DNA from: Neorhizobium galegae bv. officinalis
Lineage (GTDB): Bacteria > Pseudomonadota > Alphaproteobacteria > Rhizobiales > Rhizobiaceae
Length of the DNA stretch: 64,000 bases
Assembly (NCBI GenBank): GCA_000985875.1
Contig: CCRI01000015.1
Location: 1 to 64,000 of the forward strand
Reading direction: 5' to 3'
In this document: one piece after another, positions 41,890 through 50,523 of the stretch
Numbering within the stretch: the first letter of the stretch is position 1
Layout: each line of letters opens with the position of its first letter
Position numbers and translations under genes: made by a program
Notes under the pieces: generated by a model
Databases searched by the model: none
Told to the model about the DNA's origin: nothing
What the model saw: the letters and a program-made list of their open reading frames with translations, nothing else

Positions 41890-43077
41890 TTACGCGGCCA
41901 TTTCTTTTTGCGCGATAATCTCGCCAGCGCGGCGCCGTGCTTCGGCGTCTGCCGCAAACACCTCGTCCATCGTCGCCGCGGGCTGATAGCCCGCCATGTC
42001 GTCCATCACCTGTTCGGCAATATCCGCCATGTTGAGAAAACCGATGCGGCCGGCGCAGAAGGCGTGGAAGGCGATCTCTTCGGCGGCGTTCATGACCGCG
42101 CCCTGCACGCCGCCGCGTTCGAGCGCGGTTCGCGCCAGCCTCAGCGCCGGGAAACGCACCTCGTCCGGCGCCTCGAAATCGAGCCTTGCGAGCTTGGCGA
42201 AATCCAGGCGTTCGACATCAAGCTTCGTGCGGTTCGGGTAGGTCAGCGCATAACCGATCGCGGTGCGCATGTCCGGACAGCCGAGCTGGGCCAGCACCGA
42301 GCCGTCGGCATAACCGACCATGGAATGGATGACCGATTGCGGATGGACGATCACCTCGATCTGGTCCGGGCGCAGATCGAAGAGATGTTTCGCCTCGATC
42401 ATCTCCAGCGCCTTGTTGAACATCGAGGCGCTGCCGATCGAGATTTTCAGGCCCATCGACCAGTTGGGGTGGGCGCGGGCGATATCCGCGGTGACGCCCG
42501 CCATCTGTTCGCGTGTCCAGGTGCGGAAGGGGCCGCCCGAGGCGGTGAGCACGATGCGTTCGACCGCGTGGTGCTGGTCGTCTTCGAGCGACTGGAAGAT
42601 GGCGCTGTGTTCGCTGTCGACCGGGATCAGCCGCCCGCCGCCTTCCGCGACCGCCCTGACGAACAGTTCACCGGCGGAGACCAGGCATTCCTTGTTGGCG
42701 AGCGCGATATCGGCGCCGCGCTCTGCGGCGGCCAGCGTCGGCGCAAGGCCGGCGGTGCCGACGATCGCCGCCATTACCCAGTCGGACGGGCGCGCGCCCG
42801 CCTCGATCAGCGCCTCGCGGCCGGCGGCGACCTCGATACCGCTTCCAGCGAGTGCATCTTTCAGGGTTGAATACTGTCGGTCGTCGGCGGTGACGGCCAG
42901 TCTTGCACCGCATGCCTTCGCCTGGTCTGCCAGAAGCGCAATATTGCTGTTGCCTGTGATGGCGACGACCTCGAAGGCCTCGCGGCCGCCGAGTTGGTTC
43001 ACCACATCCAATGTATTGACGCCGATCGAGCCGGTGGAACCGAGGATGCTGATGCGGCGCTTGCCGGTTTCGGCCAT
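41890..43077 (-). CDS. dxr: 1-deoxy-D-xylulose 5-phosphate reductoisomerase
   Basis: About 395 residues; converts 1-deoxyxylulose 5-phosphate to methylerythritol 4-phosphate in the non-mevalonate isoprenoid pathway. The NADPH motif ILGSTGSIGVNTLDV (N-terminus), ANKECLVSAGELF, the metal-binding PVDSEHSAIFQSL and the catalytic TASGGPFRTW are all present. Start candidates are 43077 (MAETGK) and 43089; the former is preferred on spacing to GGAAG. It converges with hemA. The paralogue DRL is excluded by the motif order. Confidence 0.95.
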   Translation of the reverse strand: MAETGKRRISILGSTGSIGVNTLDVVNQLGGREAFEVVAITGNSNIALLADQAKACGARLAVTADDRQYSTLKDALAGSGIEVAAGREALIEAGARPSDWVMAAIVGTAGLAPTLAAAERGADIALANKECLVSAGELFVRAVAEGGGRLIPVDSEHSAIFQSLEDDQHHAVERIVLTASGGPFRTWTREQMAGVTADIARAHPNWSMGLKISIGSASMFNKALEMIEAKHLFDLRPDQIEVIVHPQSVIHSMVGYADGSVLAQLGCPDMRTAIGYALTYPNRTKLDVERLDFAKLARLDFEAPDEVRFPALRLARTALERGGVQGAVMNAAEEIAFHAFCAGRIGFLNMADIAEQVMDDMAGYQPAATMDEVFAADAEARRRAGEIIAQKEMAA

Positions 43078-43207
43078 GCTGTCTTCCATTTCCTAAAGCT
43101 GCCTTCGGTCTACAAGCGAAAGCCACGGCTCACAAGAGCGGGCTTGAATTCGGCCCGCCTGCGACCAAGTGCAGCTTGCACAACGGATGTTCTTGGCGCG
43201 AAGTGGG

Positions 43208-44440
43208 ATGATGAGCGAACACCTTGAAATCCAGACGACTTGCGTGATCGCCGGCGCCGGCCCGGCAGGCCTGATGCTCGGCCTCCTGCTGGCGCGCGCC
43301 GGCGTCGATGTCGTGGTGGTCGAAAAGCACGCGGATTTTCTGCGCGATTTCCGCGGCGATACGATCCATCCCTCGACGCTGGAGGTGATGCACGAGCTCG
43401 GCCTGATCGACGAATTCCTCAAATTGCCTCACACGCGGGCGCCAAAACTTTCGGCCGAAATGGGCGGCAAGACGATCACTATCGCGGATTTTTCACGGTT
43501 GCCGGTGAGGAACCGCTTCATCGCCTTCATGCCGCAATGGGATTTTCTGAGCTTTCTCGCTGAAAAGGCGCAGGGTTATCCGAACTTCCGGCTGATCATG
43601 CGGGCGAAGGTGTTGGACGTGCTGGAGGATCAGGGCGCAATCTCTGGCCTCGTCCTGGAGACGCCCGAAGGAGAGCTTACCATCCGCTCGACGCTTGTCG
43701 TCGGCGCCGACGGCCGCAATTCCGTCGTCCGCGAAAAGGCTGGCCTCGATGTGGAGAGTTTCGGCATGCCGAGCGAGGTTGTCTGGATGAGGCTGTCGAA
43801 ACAGCCGGGCGATCCGAGCGAGGTGATGGGCCATGCCGGCCCGCGCCAGGGTTTCGTGCTGATCGACCGCGGCGACTATTGGCAATGCGGTTATGTCATC
43901 CGCCGCACCACGTTCGCCGACATCCGCGAAAAGGGCATCGAGGCCTTTCGGCAGATGGTGATCGACGTTTCGCCCCTGCCGGCCGAGCGGATGCGGGAGA
44001 TCCGCAGTTTCGATGATACCAGCCTTCTGACGGTGCGCATCGACCGGCTGAAGCAATGGTGGCGGACGGGGCTGATCTGCATCGGCGACGCGGCACATGC
44101 GATGTCGCCGATCGGCGGCGTCGGCGTCAACCTGGCGATCCAGGATGCGGTGGCGGCCGCCAATATCCTGGCCGCGCCACTCCGCGAAAAGCGCCTTGCC
44201 GATGCCGACCTTGCTGCCGTCGAAAAGCGGCGCAGTTTCCCGACCAGGGCGACGCAGAAGCTGCAGTTGATGATGCGGAGCAGCCGGCGAACGGATCAGG
44301 CGGACGATCGGAAAAGCAAGGGTCCGCCGGCCTTCATCCGGGGCATTGCCCGCTTTCCGCTGCTCGCCTATCTCGCCGGCCGGCTGATCGGCCTCGGCTT
44401 CCGCATGGAGCATGTGCGGGGAAAACAAGGCAACCTTTGA
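43208..44440 (+). CDS. FAD-dependent aromatic monooxygenase-like oxidoreductase
   Basis: A 410-residue flavoprotein of the p-hydroxybenzoate hydroxylase / UbiH family. It has the N-terminal GXGXXG FAD motif (IAGAGPAGLMLGL), the DG fingerprint LVVGADGRNSVVRE and the GD motif CIGDAAHAMSPIGGVGVNLA. Such enzymes hydroxylate aromatic or quinone-like substrates using NAD(P)H and O2. The substrate is unknown; no other aromatic-degradation genes are nearby. Start at ATG 43208 (with another ATG at 43211). It diverges from dxr. Confidence 0.85.
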   Translation: MMSEHLEIQTTCVIAGAGPAGLMLGLLLARAGVDVVVVEKHADFLRDFRGDTIHPSTLEVMHELGLIDEFLKLPHTRAPKLSAEMGGKTITIADFSRLPVRNRFIAFMPQWDFLSFLAEKAQGYPNFRLIMRAKVLDVLEDQGAISGLVLETPEGELTIRSTLVVGADGRNSVVREKAGLDVESFGMPSEVVWMRLSKQPGDPSEVMGHAGPRQGFVLIDRGDYWQCGYVIRRTTFADIREKGIEAFRQMVIDVSPLPAERMREIRSFDDTSLLTVRIDRLKQWWRTGLICIGDAAHAMSPIGGVGVNLAIQDAVAAANILAAPLREKRLADADLAAVEKRRSFPTRATQKLQLMMRSSRRTDQADDRKSKGPPAFIRGIARFPLLAYLAGRLIGLGFRMEHVRGKQGNL

Positions 44441-44482
44441 CCGCCCCGCGTCGTTGATCGGCAAAACAACCGAGGTTTTGCC

Positions 44483-45022
44483 ATGCTCATGCTCGGAAGA
44501 ATGCTGACGATGGCGATGGCGCTGCTGGGAGGGATCTTCTTTTCGCAGGCGCCGGAATTCGCGCAGCAATACCGCCAGCGGATCGGCGGGGCGCTCGACG
44601 AACTGAAGATCCTGATCTCGGAATTCGACGCTCAGGCCAATCACAACGGCCTCGACCGCCAGGAGGCGCTCAACATCTATTCCGTCTCGCCGCAAACCTT
44701 CCTGCGCAATCAGGGCGAGGCGATGCGGCGAACCTTTTCGCGTTACGAGATGCTCGCCGAGCAGCAGAAGGATCTGACCCTGGCGCCGCCTTTCACCAAG
44801 CCGTTCGTGGTGATGCGCAATCCCGATTCGACGACGTTTGCCAATGCCTGGCGTGATTTCGTGCCGGGCGTGCCGGTGGATTTCGCAGGCCTCACCTGGG
44901 CGGCGGGCGGGCTTTTCTGCGGCTGGCTGATCGCGGCACTTCTCGGCGCTGCCCGCCGCGGCGTCGTCCGCTCGGTAAGGCGACCGAAACGGATGGACCA
45001 GACGCCGACGATTGCCCGATAA
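44483..45022 (+). CDS. DUF2937 family membrane protein
   Basis: A 179-residue protein with an N-terminal hydrophobic helix (MLGRMLTMAMALLGGIFFS region) and a second near the C-terminus (AGGLFCGWLIAALLGAA), joined by a soluble helical region with EFAQQYRQRIGGALDEL. This is the DUF2937 pattern; function unknown. It follows the monooxygenase by 42 bases and may be co-transcribed with it. The Met at 44483 is preceded by only a weak ribosome-binding site. Confidence 0.75.
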   Translation: MLMLGRMLTMAMALLGGIFFSQAPEFAQQYRQRIGGALDELKILISEFDAQANHNGLDRQEALNIYSVSPQTFLRNQGEAMRRTFSRYEMLAEQQKDLTLAPPFTKPFVVMRNPDSTTFANAWRDFVPGVPVDFAGLTWAAGGLFCGWLIAALLGAARRGVVRSVRRPKRMDQTPTIAR

Positions 45023-45030
45023 GGGGAGAG

Positions 45031-45107
45031 TGGTGATCCCAGATGGATTCGAACCATCGGCCTCAGGATTAGGAATCCTGCGCTCTATCCTGCTGAGCTA
45101 TGGGACC
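45031..45107 (-). tRNA. tRNA-Arg (anticodon CCT)
   Basis: Read on the minus strand, all four arms fold: a 7-bp acceptor stem (one G-U pair), D arm, 5-bp anticodon stem with loop TTCCTAA, 5-nt variable loop and T arm with TTCGAAT. The anticodon CCT (45071-45073) decodes AGG. An encoded CCA follows the discriminator A (45031-45033 on the plus strand). No integrase or island is attached to it. Confidence 0.95.
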
Positions 45108-45162
45108 ACATGAGGAATTCCATACAAAAGGCGAGGCGTTTAGCCAAGCCTTTTCCTCTCCT

Positions 45163-46326
45163 TCATTCCGTCAATCGCTGTTCGGCCAGCCGCACCCAGT
45201 AGGAAATGCCGTAGGAAATCGCCTCGTCGTCGAAATCGTAATGCGGGTTGTGCAGGGCTGCCGTATCGCCGTTGCCGATGAAGATGAAGGCACCCGGACG
45301 CTTTTTCAGCATGAAGGCAAAATCCTCGCCGGCCATGGTCGGCTCGACATTGGTGTCGACGTTGGAGGCGCCGACCACTTCCGTCGCGACGCCGATCGCG
45401 TGATCGGTTTCGAGGTCATGGTTGAAGGTAACCGGGCACTGGCGGTAATAATCGATCTCAGAGGTGGCGCCGTGGGCGCTGACGATGCCTTCGACGATCT
45501 GGCGGATACGGTTCTCGGCAAGATCGCGGGTCTCCTCGCTGAGCGTCCGCACCGTGCCCCAGAGCGTCGCCTGGTCGGGGATGATGTTATAGGCCGTGCC
45601 GGCGTCGAAGCGGGTCACCGAGATGACGATCGAGTGGACCGGGTCGGCGTTGCGGGCGGCGATCGCCTGCAGGCTGCCGACCAGTTGCGAGCCGATGAAG
45701 ATCGGGTCGATGGTCTTGTGCGGCTGGGCGGCATGGCCGCCGCGACCCTTGATGGTGATGGTGAAGCGGTCGGGCGCCGCCATGATGCCGCCCTTGCGGA
45801 TGGCGAACTGGCCGAGCGGAATGCCCGGCATGTTGTGCATGCCGTAGACCTCGTCGATGCGGAAACGCTCCATCATGCCGTCGTCGACCATCGCCAGCGC
45901 GCCGGCGCCGCCCTCTTCGGCGGGCTGGAAGATCAGGGCGACCGTGCCGTTGAAATTGCGGGTCTCCGCGAGGTATTTCGCCGCACCCAGGAGCATCGAC
46001 GTGTGGCCGTCATGGCCGCAGGCGTGCATCTTGCCGGGGATCTTCGAAGCCCAGGGTTTGCCGGTGATTTCGGTGAGCGGCAGCGCGTCCATGTCGGCGC
46101 GAAGGCCGATCGTGCGGCCTCCCCGACCTTTTCCACGGATGATGCCGACGACGCCGGTGCGGCCGATGCCGGGCACGACTTCATCGACGCCGAATTCCTT
46201 CAGCTTCTGTTCCACGAAGGAGGCGGTGTTCTCGACCTCGTAAAGAATCTCAGGATTTTCATGAAGATATCGTCGCCACTCGCTGACTTCGCCCTGAAGT
46301 TCGGCGGCTCGGTTCAAAATCGGCAT
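45163..46326 (-). CDS. M20-family amidohydrolase (hippurate / N-acyl amino acid hydrolase type)
   Basis: A 387-residue metalloenzyme of the M20D family. Metal ligands and active-site residues are visible in HACGHDGHTSMLLGAAKYL (CGH), QPAEEGGAGA and MHNMPG; the dimerisation (lid) domain contains GRGGHAAQPHKTIDP. The LRADMDALPL block near residue 75 is also conserved. These enzymes remove acyl groups from amino acids (e.g. hippurate); the substrate here is not known. Length is normal. It is on the minus strand, facing the tRNA gene, with only 55 bases between. Confidence 0.9.
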   Translation of the reverse strand: MPILNRAAELQGEVSEWRRYLHENPEILYEVENTASFVEQKLKEFGVDEVVPGIGRTGVVGIIRGKGRGGRTIGLRADMDALPLTEITGKPWASKIPGKMHACGHDGHTSMLLGAAKYLAETRNFNGTVALIFQPAEEGGAGALAMVDDGMMERFRIDEVYGMHNMPGIPLGQFAIRKGGIMAAPDRFTITIKGRGGHAAQPHKTIDPIFIGSQLVGSLQAIAARNADPVHSIVISVTRFDAGTAYNIIPDQATLWGTVRTLSEETRDLAENRIRQIVEGIVSAHGATSEIDYYRQCPVTFNHDLETDHAIGVATEVVGASNVDTNVEPTMAGEDFAFMLKKRPGAFIFIGNGDTAALHNPHYDFDDEAISYGISYWVRLAEQRLTE

Positions 46327-46571
46327 ACTGTTCCCTGTTGCTGGCTGGTCACGCGGTTATGACAAGTCCTCCCGCCCGGAGTGTGCCTGTCATGATTGAC
46401 GTAATCAATCTTCCTGCAAGTGGCCTCCCTTGCACTATAAGGCAGATTTCTATCAAGTCGTTGTGATAGCTGGCCTTTTTAGGCGCATTGCGACGAACAT
46501 CGCTCGCTGAACACCTGCACCAGCAAGCGTATCTAGGTCCGGCGACGGCTCTATCCTCATATTCAGCGGGG

Positions 46572-49001
46572 TCAGAATATGGCTTTCACCCCCATCCGCC
46601 CGGTATATGCTTTCGATTGATCGGTGTTCACCGAACCTTCGACGGCGCCGTAGACGTTGGTTGTCGCGCTTACCGGGACGTCGAATCCGATACCGAGAGT
46701 GGCGCCGAGAACGTTGCGGTCAGAAGCGGTTTCAAGGCTGAATTCGTTATTGTTCAAAGAGGCGATGTAGCTATCTGATCCGAGGTTCTGGCGGTCGGTG
46801 ATGGCGCCCGAGAACGAAATGGAGCCTTTTCTCCCGGACTCCATGGCAAAATGACGGCTGAATTCCAACTGGAAACGTCCTTCCAATGAATGGCTGTCGC
46901 GCCCGGCATAGCTCAGGTTCTGGGATGACCCCGATTCGTCGTAGCCTTCGTAATAGGCTCCCACATATCGCAAGCCCGCACTTGGCGTCAGCGTCCAGTC
47001 CGACGCGATCGAATACCTGCGTCTGACCGAGAACTCGGGTGAGGCATACCAGCCCCGGAAATTGCCTTCTGCGGTTTCAGCCCCGGAATTGATCGAACGT
47101 TTGCTGTCGCTGTCTATCATGCCCAGCGTCAGAGACGCATTGAGCGTCAAGTCGCCGACGGGGACGGCGGCATAAACGCCCGCAAAACCAGTGCTTCCTT
47201 CAAGCCAGTTTCCGCTTTCCGCGGAACTCGCCGATACCGCGCCACCGCCCGCGAAGATGCCCAGCCGTTTATTGTCGAATCGTCGATCCGCGCCGAAGAT
47301 AAGGCCATAATGGTAGATATTGCTTTCTGGCGTGGTCCCGGAACCTGACTGTTCGCGGCCACCACCAAAGACGCGCGCCCAAAGCAGAGTCCCATACGGA
47401 TCGACAACCGTCCCATGGGTGATGGACGCAATCGCGTTTTCGGCCTGCGACTTCCTCGTGGGCTCGGTATAGAATGTTGCACCAGTATTCACGTCGTCAA
47501 GCGTGGCGGTGGGACGGTCGATATCAATCGCCAGAATGCTGCCGATCACATCCGAAACCGAATCCGTATAGGTGCCGACCGCCTTGCCGACTTCGGGGGC
47601 CACCGAGATCACGTCAATGCTTCCCGACGTGTCGGCGTTGGCCAGGATTGCCAGCTGGGAGCTGTTGTCGAGCTGGATGGTGTTTCCGGCTGCGATGTAG
47701 TTGGCAGCGGGAATATGATAGCTGCCCGATCCGAATGCCGTCGTGTTGCCGGTCGTGCTGTTGTAATCGACAGCTCCGTTGAATTTCGCATTCGGACTGA
47801 TATTCAGAGTGTTTCCACCCGTCGCGAAATAGACCGATGCGACGTCGCCGGATATCGTGCCGCTGTTGGTCAGCCGGCCGCCTCGCAGCGTCACGCCGTT
47901 GCCGCTGGCCGTGATTACGCCAGTGTTGACGATGCCGACAGTCCCGCTGCCGGTGATGGCGTCGATGCCGGTCAGCGCGTTGATACGGCCGGAGTTGGTA
48001 ATGTTGACGTTTCCGCTGTCTGTCTGGGCGTATATGCCGACCGAATCGGGCGCGTTGACAACGCCCCCCGCGCTATTGGTCACGGTTATGTTGCCGGAGG
48101 TGTCGGCACGCGCGTGGATGCCGTAGTGACCGCTGCCCGCATCGGCATGGGCGGTGTCGTCACGAGAATTGAGTTCGCCGCTGTTATAGACTGTTACGTC
48201 AGCCGCGGTGCTCCACGCCTGCAGGGCGATGCTGTCTTCGGCGGTCACCGTGCCCGAGTTGGTGATGTCCACCGCACCGGAGGCCGACCACGCTATCAAT
48301 CCCTGCAAGGTCTCAGAGGTGACCACTCCGGAATTTTCGATCGTCGAAAGCCCGTGCCAGTTTATCGCTCGGATACCAGCAAGGTAGGCGTCGACCGTCC
48401 CGCTGTTGTCAATCGACACTTCCACCGGCGCAAGGTCGCTATCGTTGTAGCCTCCGTCCGCATAGATGCCCCTGTCCGTGGTCGCAGTGACGCTGCCGCT
48501 GTTGATGATCGAGACGGCACCTTGGTTCGTCGTCACGGTAATCGCAGGGCCGCTCGTCGATGTCACCGTTGCGGCGCTTTCAACGGAAATATCGCCTGAG
48601 ACCTGGTTTCGCAACCAGATCGCCCCCAAGCCGCCGCCATCCGAACCGACGACCACATCGCCGCCAAGATAGAGTTCGAGATCATGGTCCTGTGCGTCGG
48701 TATAGGTATAGATTGCCGAGTAGGCGGGATTGTAGATCGTCGTGTTTCCAGTGATGCGAAGCGTATGTTGCGTCGGTGTCGTGGAGGCGTTCAGCGGCGC
48801 CATCCTGACATAGACCGTGGTTTCGTTGCTGATCGTCAAAGACGAAGAGCCGGCATTCGTCATTTGCTGGATGGAGGACGCGTCGCAATTTTGAGACGCA
48901 ATCGATCCCGTAAATACGCAGGAAGCCGATGCCATGTCAGGCGTCGACCAGACTGCCATGGCTGTGCCAGAAAGGAGAAAAACACGCCATTTGAAGTTCA
49001 T
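46572..49001 (-). CDS. classical autotransporter (type Va secretion) protein
   Basis: A 809-residue protein with a signal peptide (residues 1-27, ending MASASC), a passenger of about 490 residues and a C-terminal autotransporter beta-barrel (about 520-809) ending GRMGVKAIF. The passenger is a repeated beta-helix: many copies of a pattern like ITNSGTVTA, V/I-x-N-S/T-G-x-V/I-x-A, spaced about 20-30 residues apart. No protease or lipase motif is visible; an adhesin or other structural role is more likely. A start 21 bases earlier is possible. It has no operon partner. tamAB at 29.3-35.8 kb might assist its assembly. Confidence 0.88.
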   Translation of the reverse strand: MNFKWRVFLLSGTAMAVWSTPDMASASCVFTGSIASQNCDASSIQQMTNAGSSSLTISNETTVYVRMAPLNASTTPTQHTLRITGNTTIYNPAYSAIYTYTDAQDHDLELYLGGDVVVGSDGGGLGAIWLRNQVSGDISVESAATVTSTSGPAITVTTNQGAVSIINSGSVTATTDRGIYADGGYNDSDLAPVEVSIDNSGTVDAYLAGIRAINWHGLSTIENSGVVTSETLQGLIAWSASGAVDITNSGTVTAEDSIALQAWSTAADVTVYNSGELNSRDDTAHADAGSGHYGIHARADTSGNITVTNSAGGVVNAPDSVGIYAQTDSGNVNITNSGRINALTGIDAITGSGTVGIVNTGVITASGNGVTLRGGRLTNSGTISGDVASVYFATGGNTLNISPNAKFNGAVDYNSTTGNTTAFGSGSYHIPAANYIAAGNTIQLDNSSQLAILANADTSGSIDVISVAPEVGKAVGTYTDSVSDVIGSILAIDIDRPTATLDDVNTGATFYTEPTRKSQAENAIASITHGTVVDPYGTLLWARVFGGGREQSGSGTTPESNIYHYGLIFGADRRFDNKRLGIFAGGGAVSASSAESGNWLEGSTGFAGVYAAVPVGDLTLNASLTLGMIDSDSKRSINSGAETAEGNFRGWYASPEFSVRRRYSIASDWTLTPSAGLRYVGAYYEGYDESGSSQNLSYAGRDSHSLEGRFQLEFSRHFAMESGRKGSISFSGAITDRQNLGSDSYIASLNNNEFSLETASDRNVLGATLGIGFDVPVSATTNVYGAVEGSVNTDQSKAYTGRMGVKAIF

Positions 49002-49412
49002 TTTGGCAACGGGACCGAACATTCTTTTCGACGTGCTTCCTGTGAAGAAAACTTTGGCGGTTGTGTCCGCATTATGACCATATTCGCGATGGTTGCAATC
49101 TGTTAACCTATCGGTTCCTTGAGGCGGGGCTTGCTCGCATTTTTTTCAATCGATCGCCCACGGCTCCTGCCAAAGCGGTTTTCGGTTATTGCGACTGGGG
49201 AACAGGGTGATGAGCGGCGATCAAATTCTGTCGTGCATTGCGCCTTGATACTTGCCAAATCAGGCTGGCATAGGGTTAAAAGAGCAGGGTGAAAGACACC
49301 CGGGGCTTGAGCGTATTGGGCTATGCAATATCAGCAAAGAGCTTTGCCATCGGTTGGCCACATAGGCCGAATATGCGCCACACTCGTTAAGCCGCAACAA
49401 CGAGGGACACCC
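49002..49412. other. 411-base divergent intergenic region
   Basis: It lies between the autotransporter (minus) and the D,D-carboxypeptidase gene (plus). It is AT-richer than the coding DNA. TTGATA at 49245-49250 with a weak GCATAG 17 bases later could be a promoter, but I do not trust it. CGAGGGA at 49401-49407 is the ribosome-binding site of the downstream gene. No other structure or small gene is visible. Confidence 0.45.
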
Positions 49413-50510
49413 TTGCCGACTTCAAGCCTCCGATCCGTGTCCGCCATCCGGCTGATTTCTGCCGTTACGGCCATTGGGCTTTTCGTATCCGCAGGAAGCG
49501 TTGCCGCTAATCCCAAGATGGTGATCGACGCCAGGACCGGCAGGGTGATCGCCCATGAGGATGCGTTCCTGAAATGGTATCCGGCGTCGCTGACCAAGCT
49601 GATGACCGCATACGTCACCTTCAAGGCGCTGAAGTCAGGCAGGCTTACGCTCGATACGCCTGTGGTCATGAGCAAGAAGGCGACCGATCAGCCGGCGAGC
49701 AAGATGTATTTCAAGCCGGGCTCCAAGCTCACCATGGACAGCGCCTTGAAGATCCTGCTCGTCAAGTCGGCCAACGACGTGGCGGTCGCGGTCGCCGAGA
49801 CGGTCGGGGGCTCGCTCGACCAGTTCGTGGCGATGATGAACAGCCAGGCCCAGTCGCTCGGCATGACCTCGACGCGCTATATCAATCCTCACGGCCTGCC
49901 CGGCAAGGGCCAGTATTCGACGGCGCGCGATCTTGCGCTGCTGACGCTGCGCCTGAAGCAGGATTTTCCGGAATACCAGAGTTATTTTTCGCTCGAGGGC
50001 ATCGATACCGGCGCCAAGCAATATCCGAACTTCAATACGCTGATCGGCCGTTTCGATGGCGCCGACGGGATGAAGACCGGCTTCATCTGTGCCTCCGGCT
50101 TCAATCAGGTCGGTTCGGCGACGCGCGACGGCCGCACGGTGATCTCCGTGGTGCTGGGCTCCGACAGCCTTGCCGGCCGCGCCGACGATACGGCCAACCT
50201 TCTGCAGCAGGGACTGACCTCGCCGGCAAACCAGGGTATTCCGCTGACATCGCTGCAGCCCTATGGCGACATGGCCGAGGTCAACGACGTCAGCGCCACG
50301 ATCTGCAATCCGCAGGCCGCCAAGGTGCGCAGCGAAACCCGTGACGATGCCGGCCGGACTGTCCAGCATTCGCCCTATATCCACGAGATGGACCGCCCGC
50401 CCATCTACAGCTTCGCCGGCCTTATTCCCGGCAGCGAGCAGATCGCTTCAACCAAGGGCAAGAACGAGATCGCCAACGTGCCGATCCCGCAGCCGCGCCC
50501 GACATTCTGA
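49413..50510 (+). CDS. D-alanyl-D-alanine carboxypeptidase (low-molecular-weight PBP)
   Basis: About 365 residues. The S11 serine peptidase signatures are all visible: SLTK (residues 59-62, active serine), SAN (119-121) and KTG (221-223). A signal peptide (ISAVTAIGLFVSAGSVAA) precedes them, so it acts in the periplasm, trimming the terminal D-Ala from peptidoglycan stem peptides. TTG 49413 is preferred because CGAGGGA is 5 bases upstream and the signal peptide is then N-terminal; ATG 49323 is the longer alternative. The C-terminal 80 residues are Pro-rich. It is followed after 13 bases by the CobW-family gene. Confidence 0.92.
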   Translation: MPTSSLRSVSAIRLISAVTAIGLFVSAGSVAANPKMVIDARTGRVIAHEDAFLKWYPASLTKLMTAYVTFKALKSGRLTLDTPVVMSKKATDQPASKMYFKPGSKLTMDSALKILLVKSANDVAVAVAETVGGSLDQFVAMMNSQAQSLGMTSTRYINPHGLPGKGQYSTARDLALLTLRLKQDFPEYQSYFSLEGIDTGAKQYPNFNTLIGRFDGADGMKTGFICASGFNQVGSATRDGRTVISVVLGSDSLAGRADDTANLLQQGLTSPANQGIPLTSLQPYGDMAEVNDVSATICNPQAAKVRSETRDDAGRTVQHSPYIHEMDRPPIYSFAGLIPGSEQIASTKGKNEIANVPIPQPRPTF

Positions 50511-50523
50511 ACGAGACCAGCTC

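Noticed and set aside
45031..45107. tRNA-Arg gene as a possible integration site for a mobile island
   Set aside because: No integrase, direct repeat of the tRNA 3' end or foreign gene block is next to it; both neighbours look ordinary.
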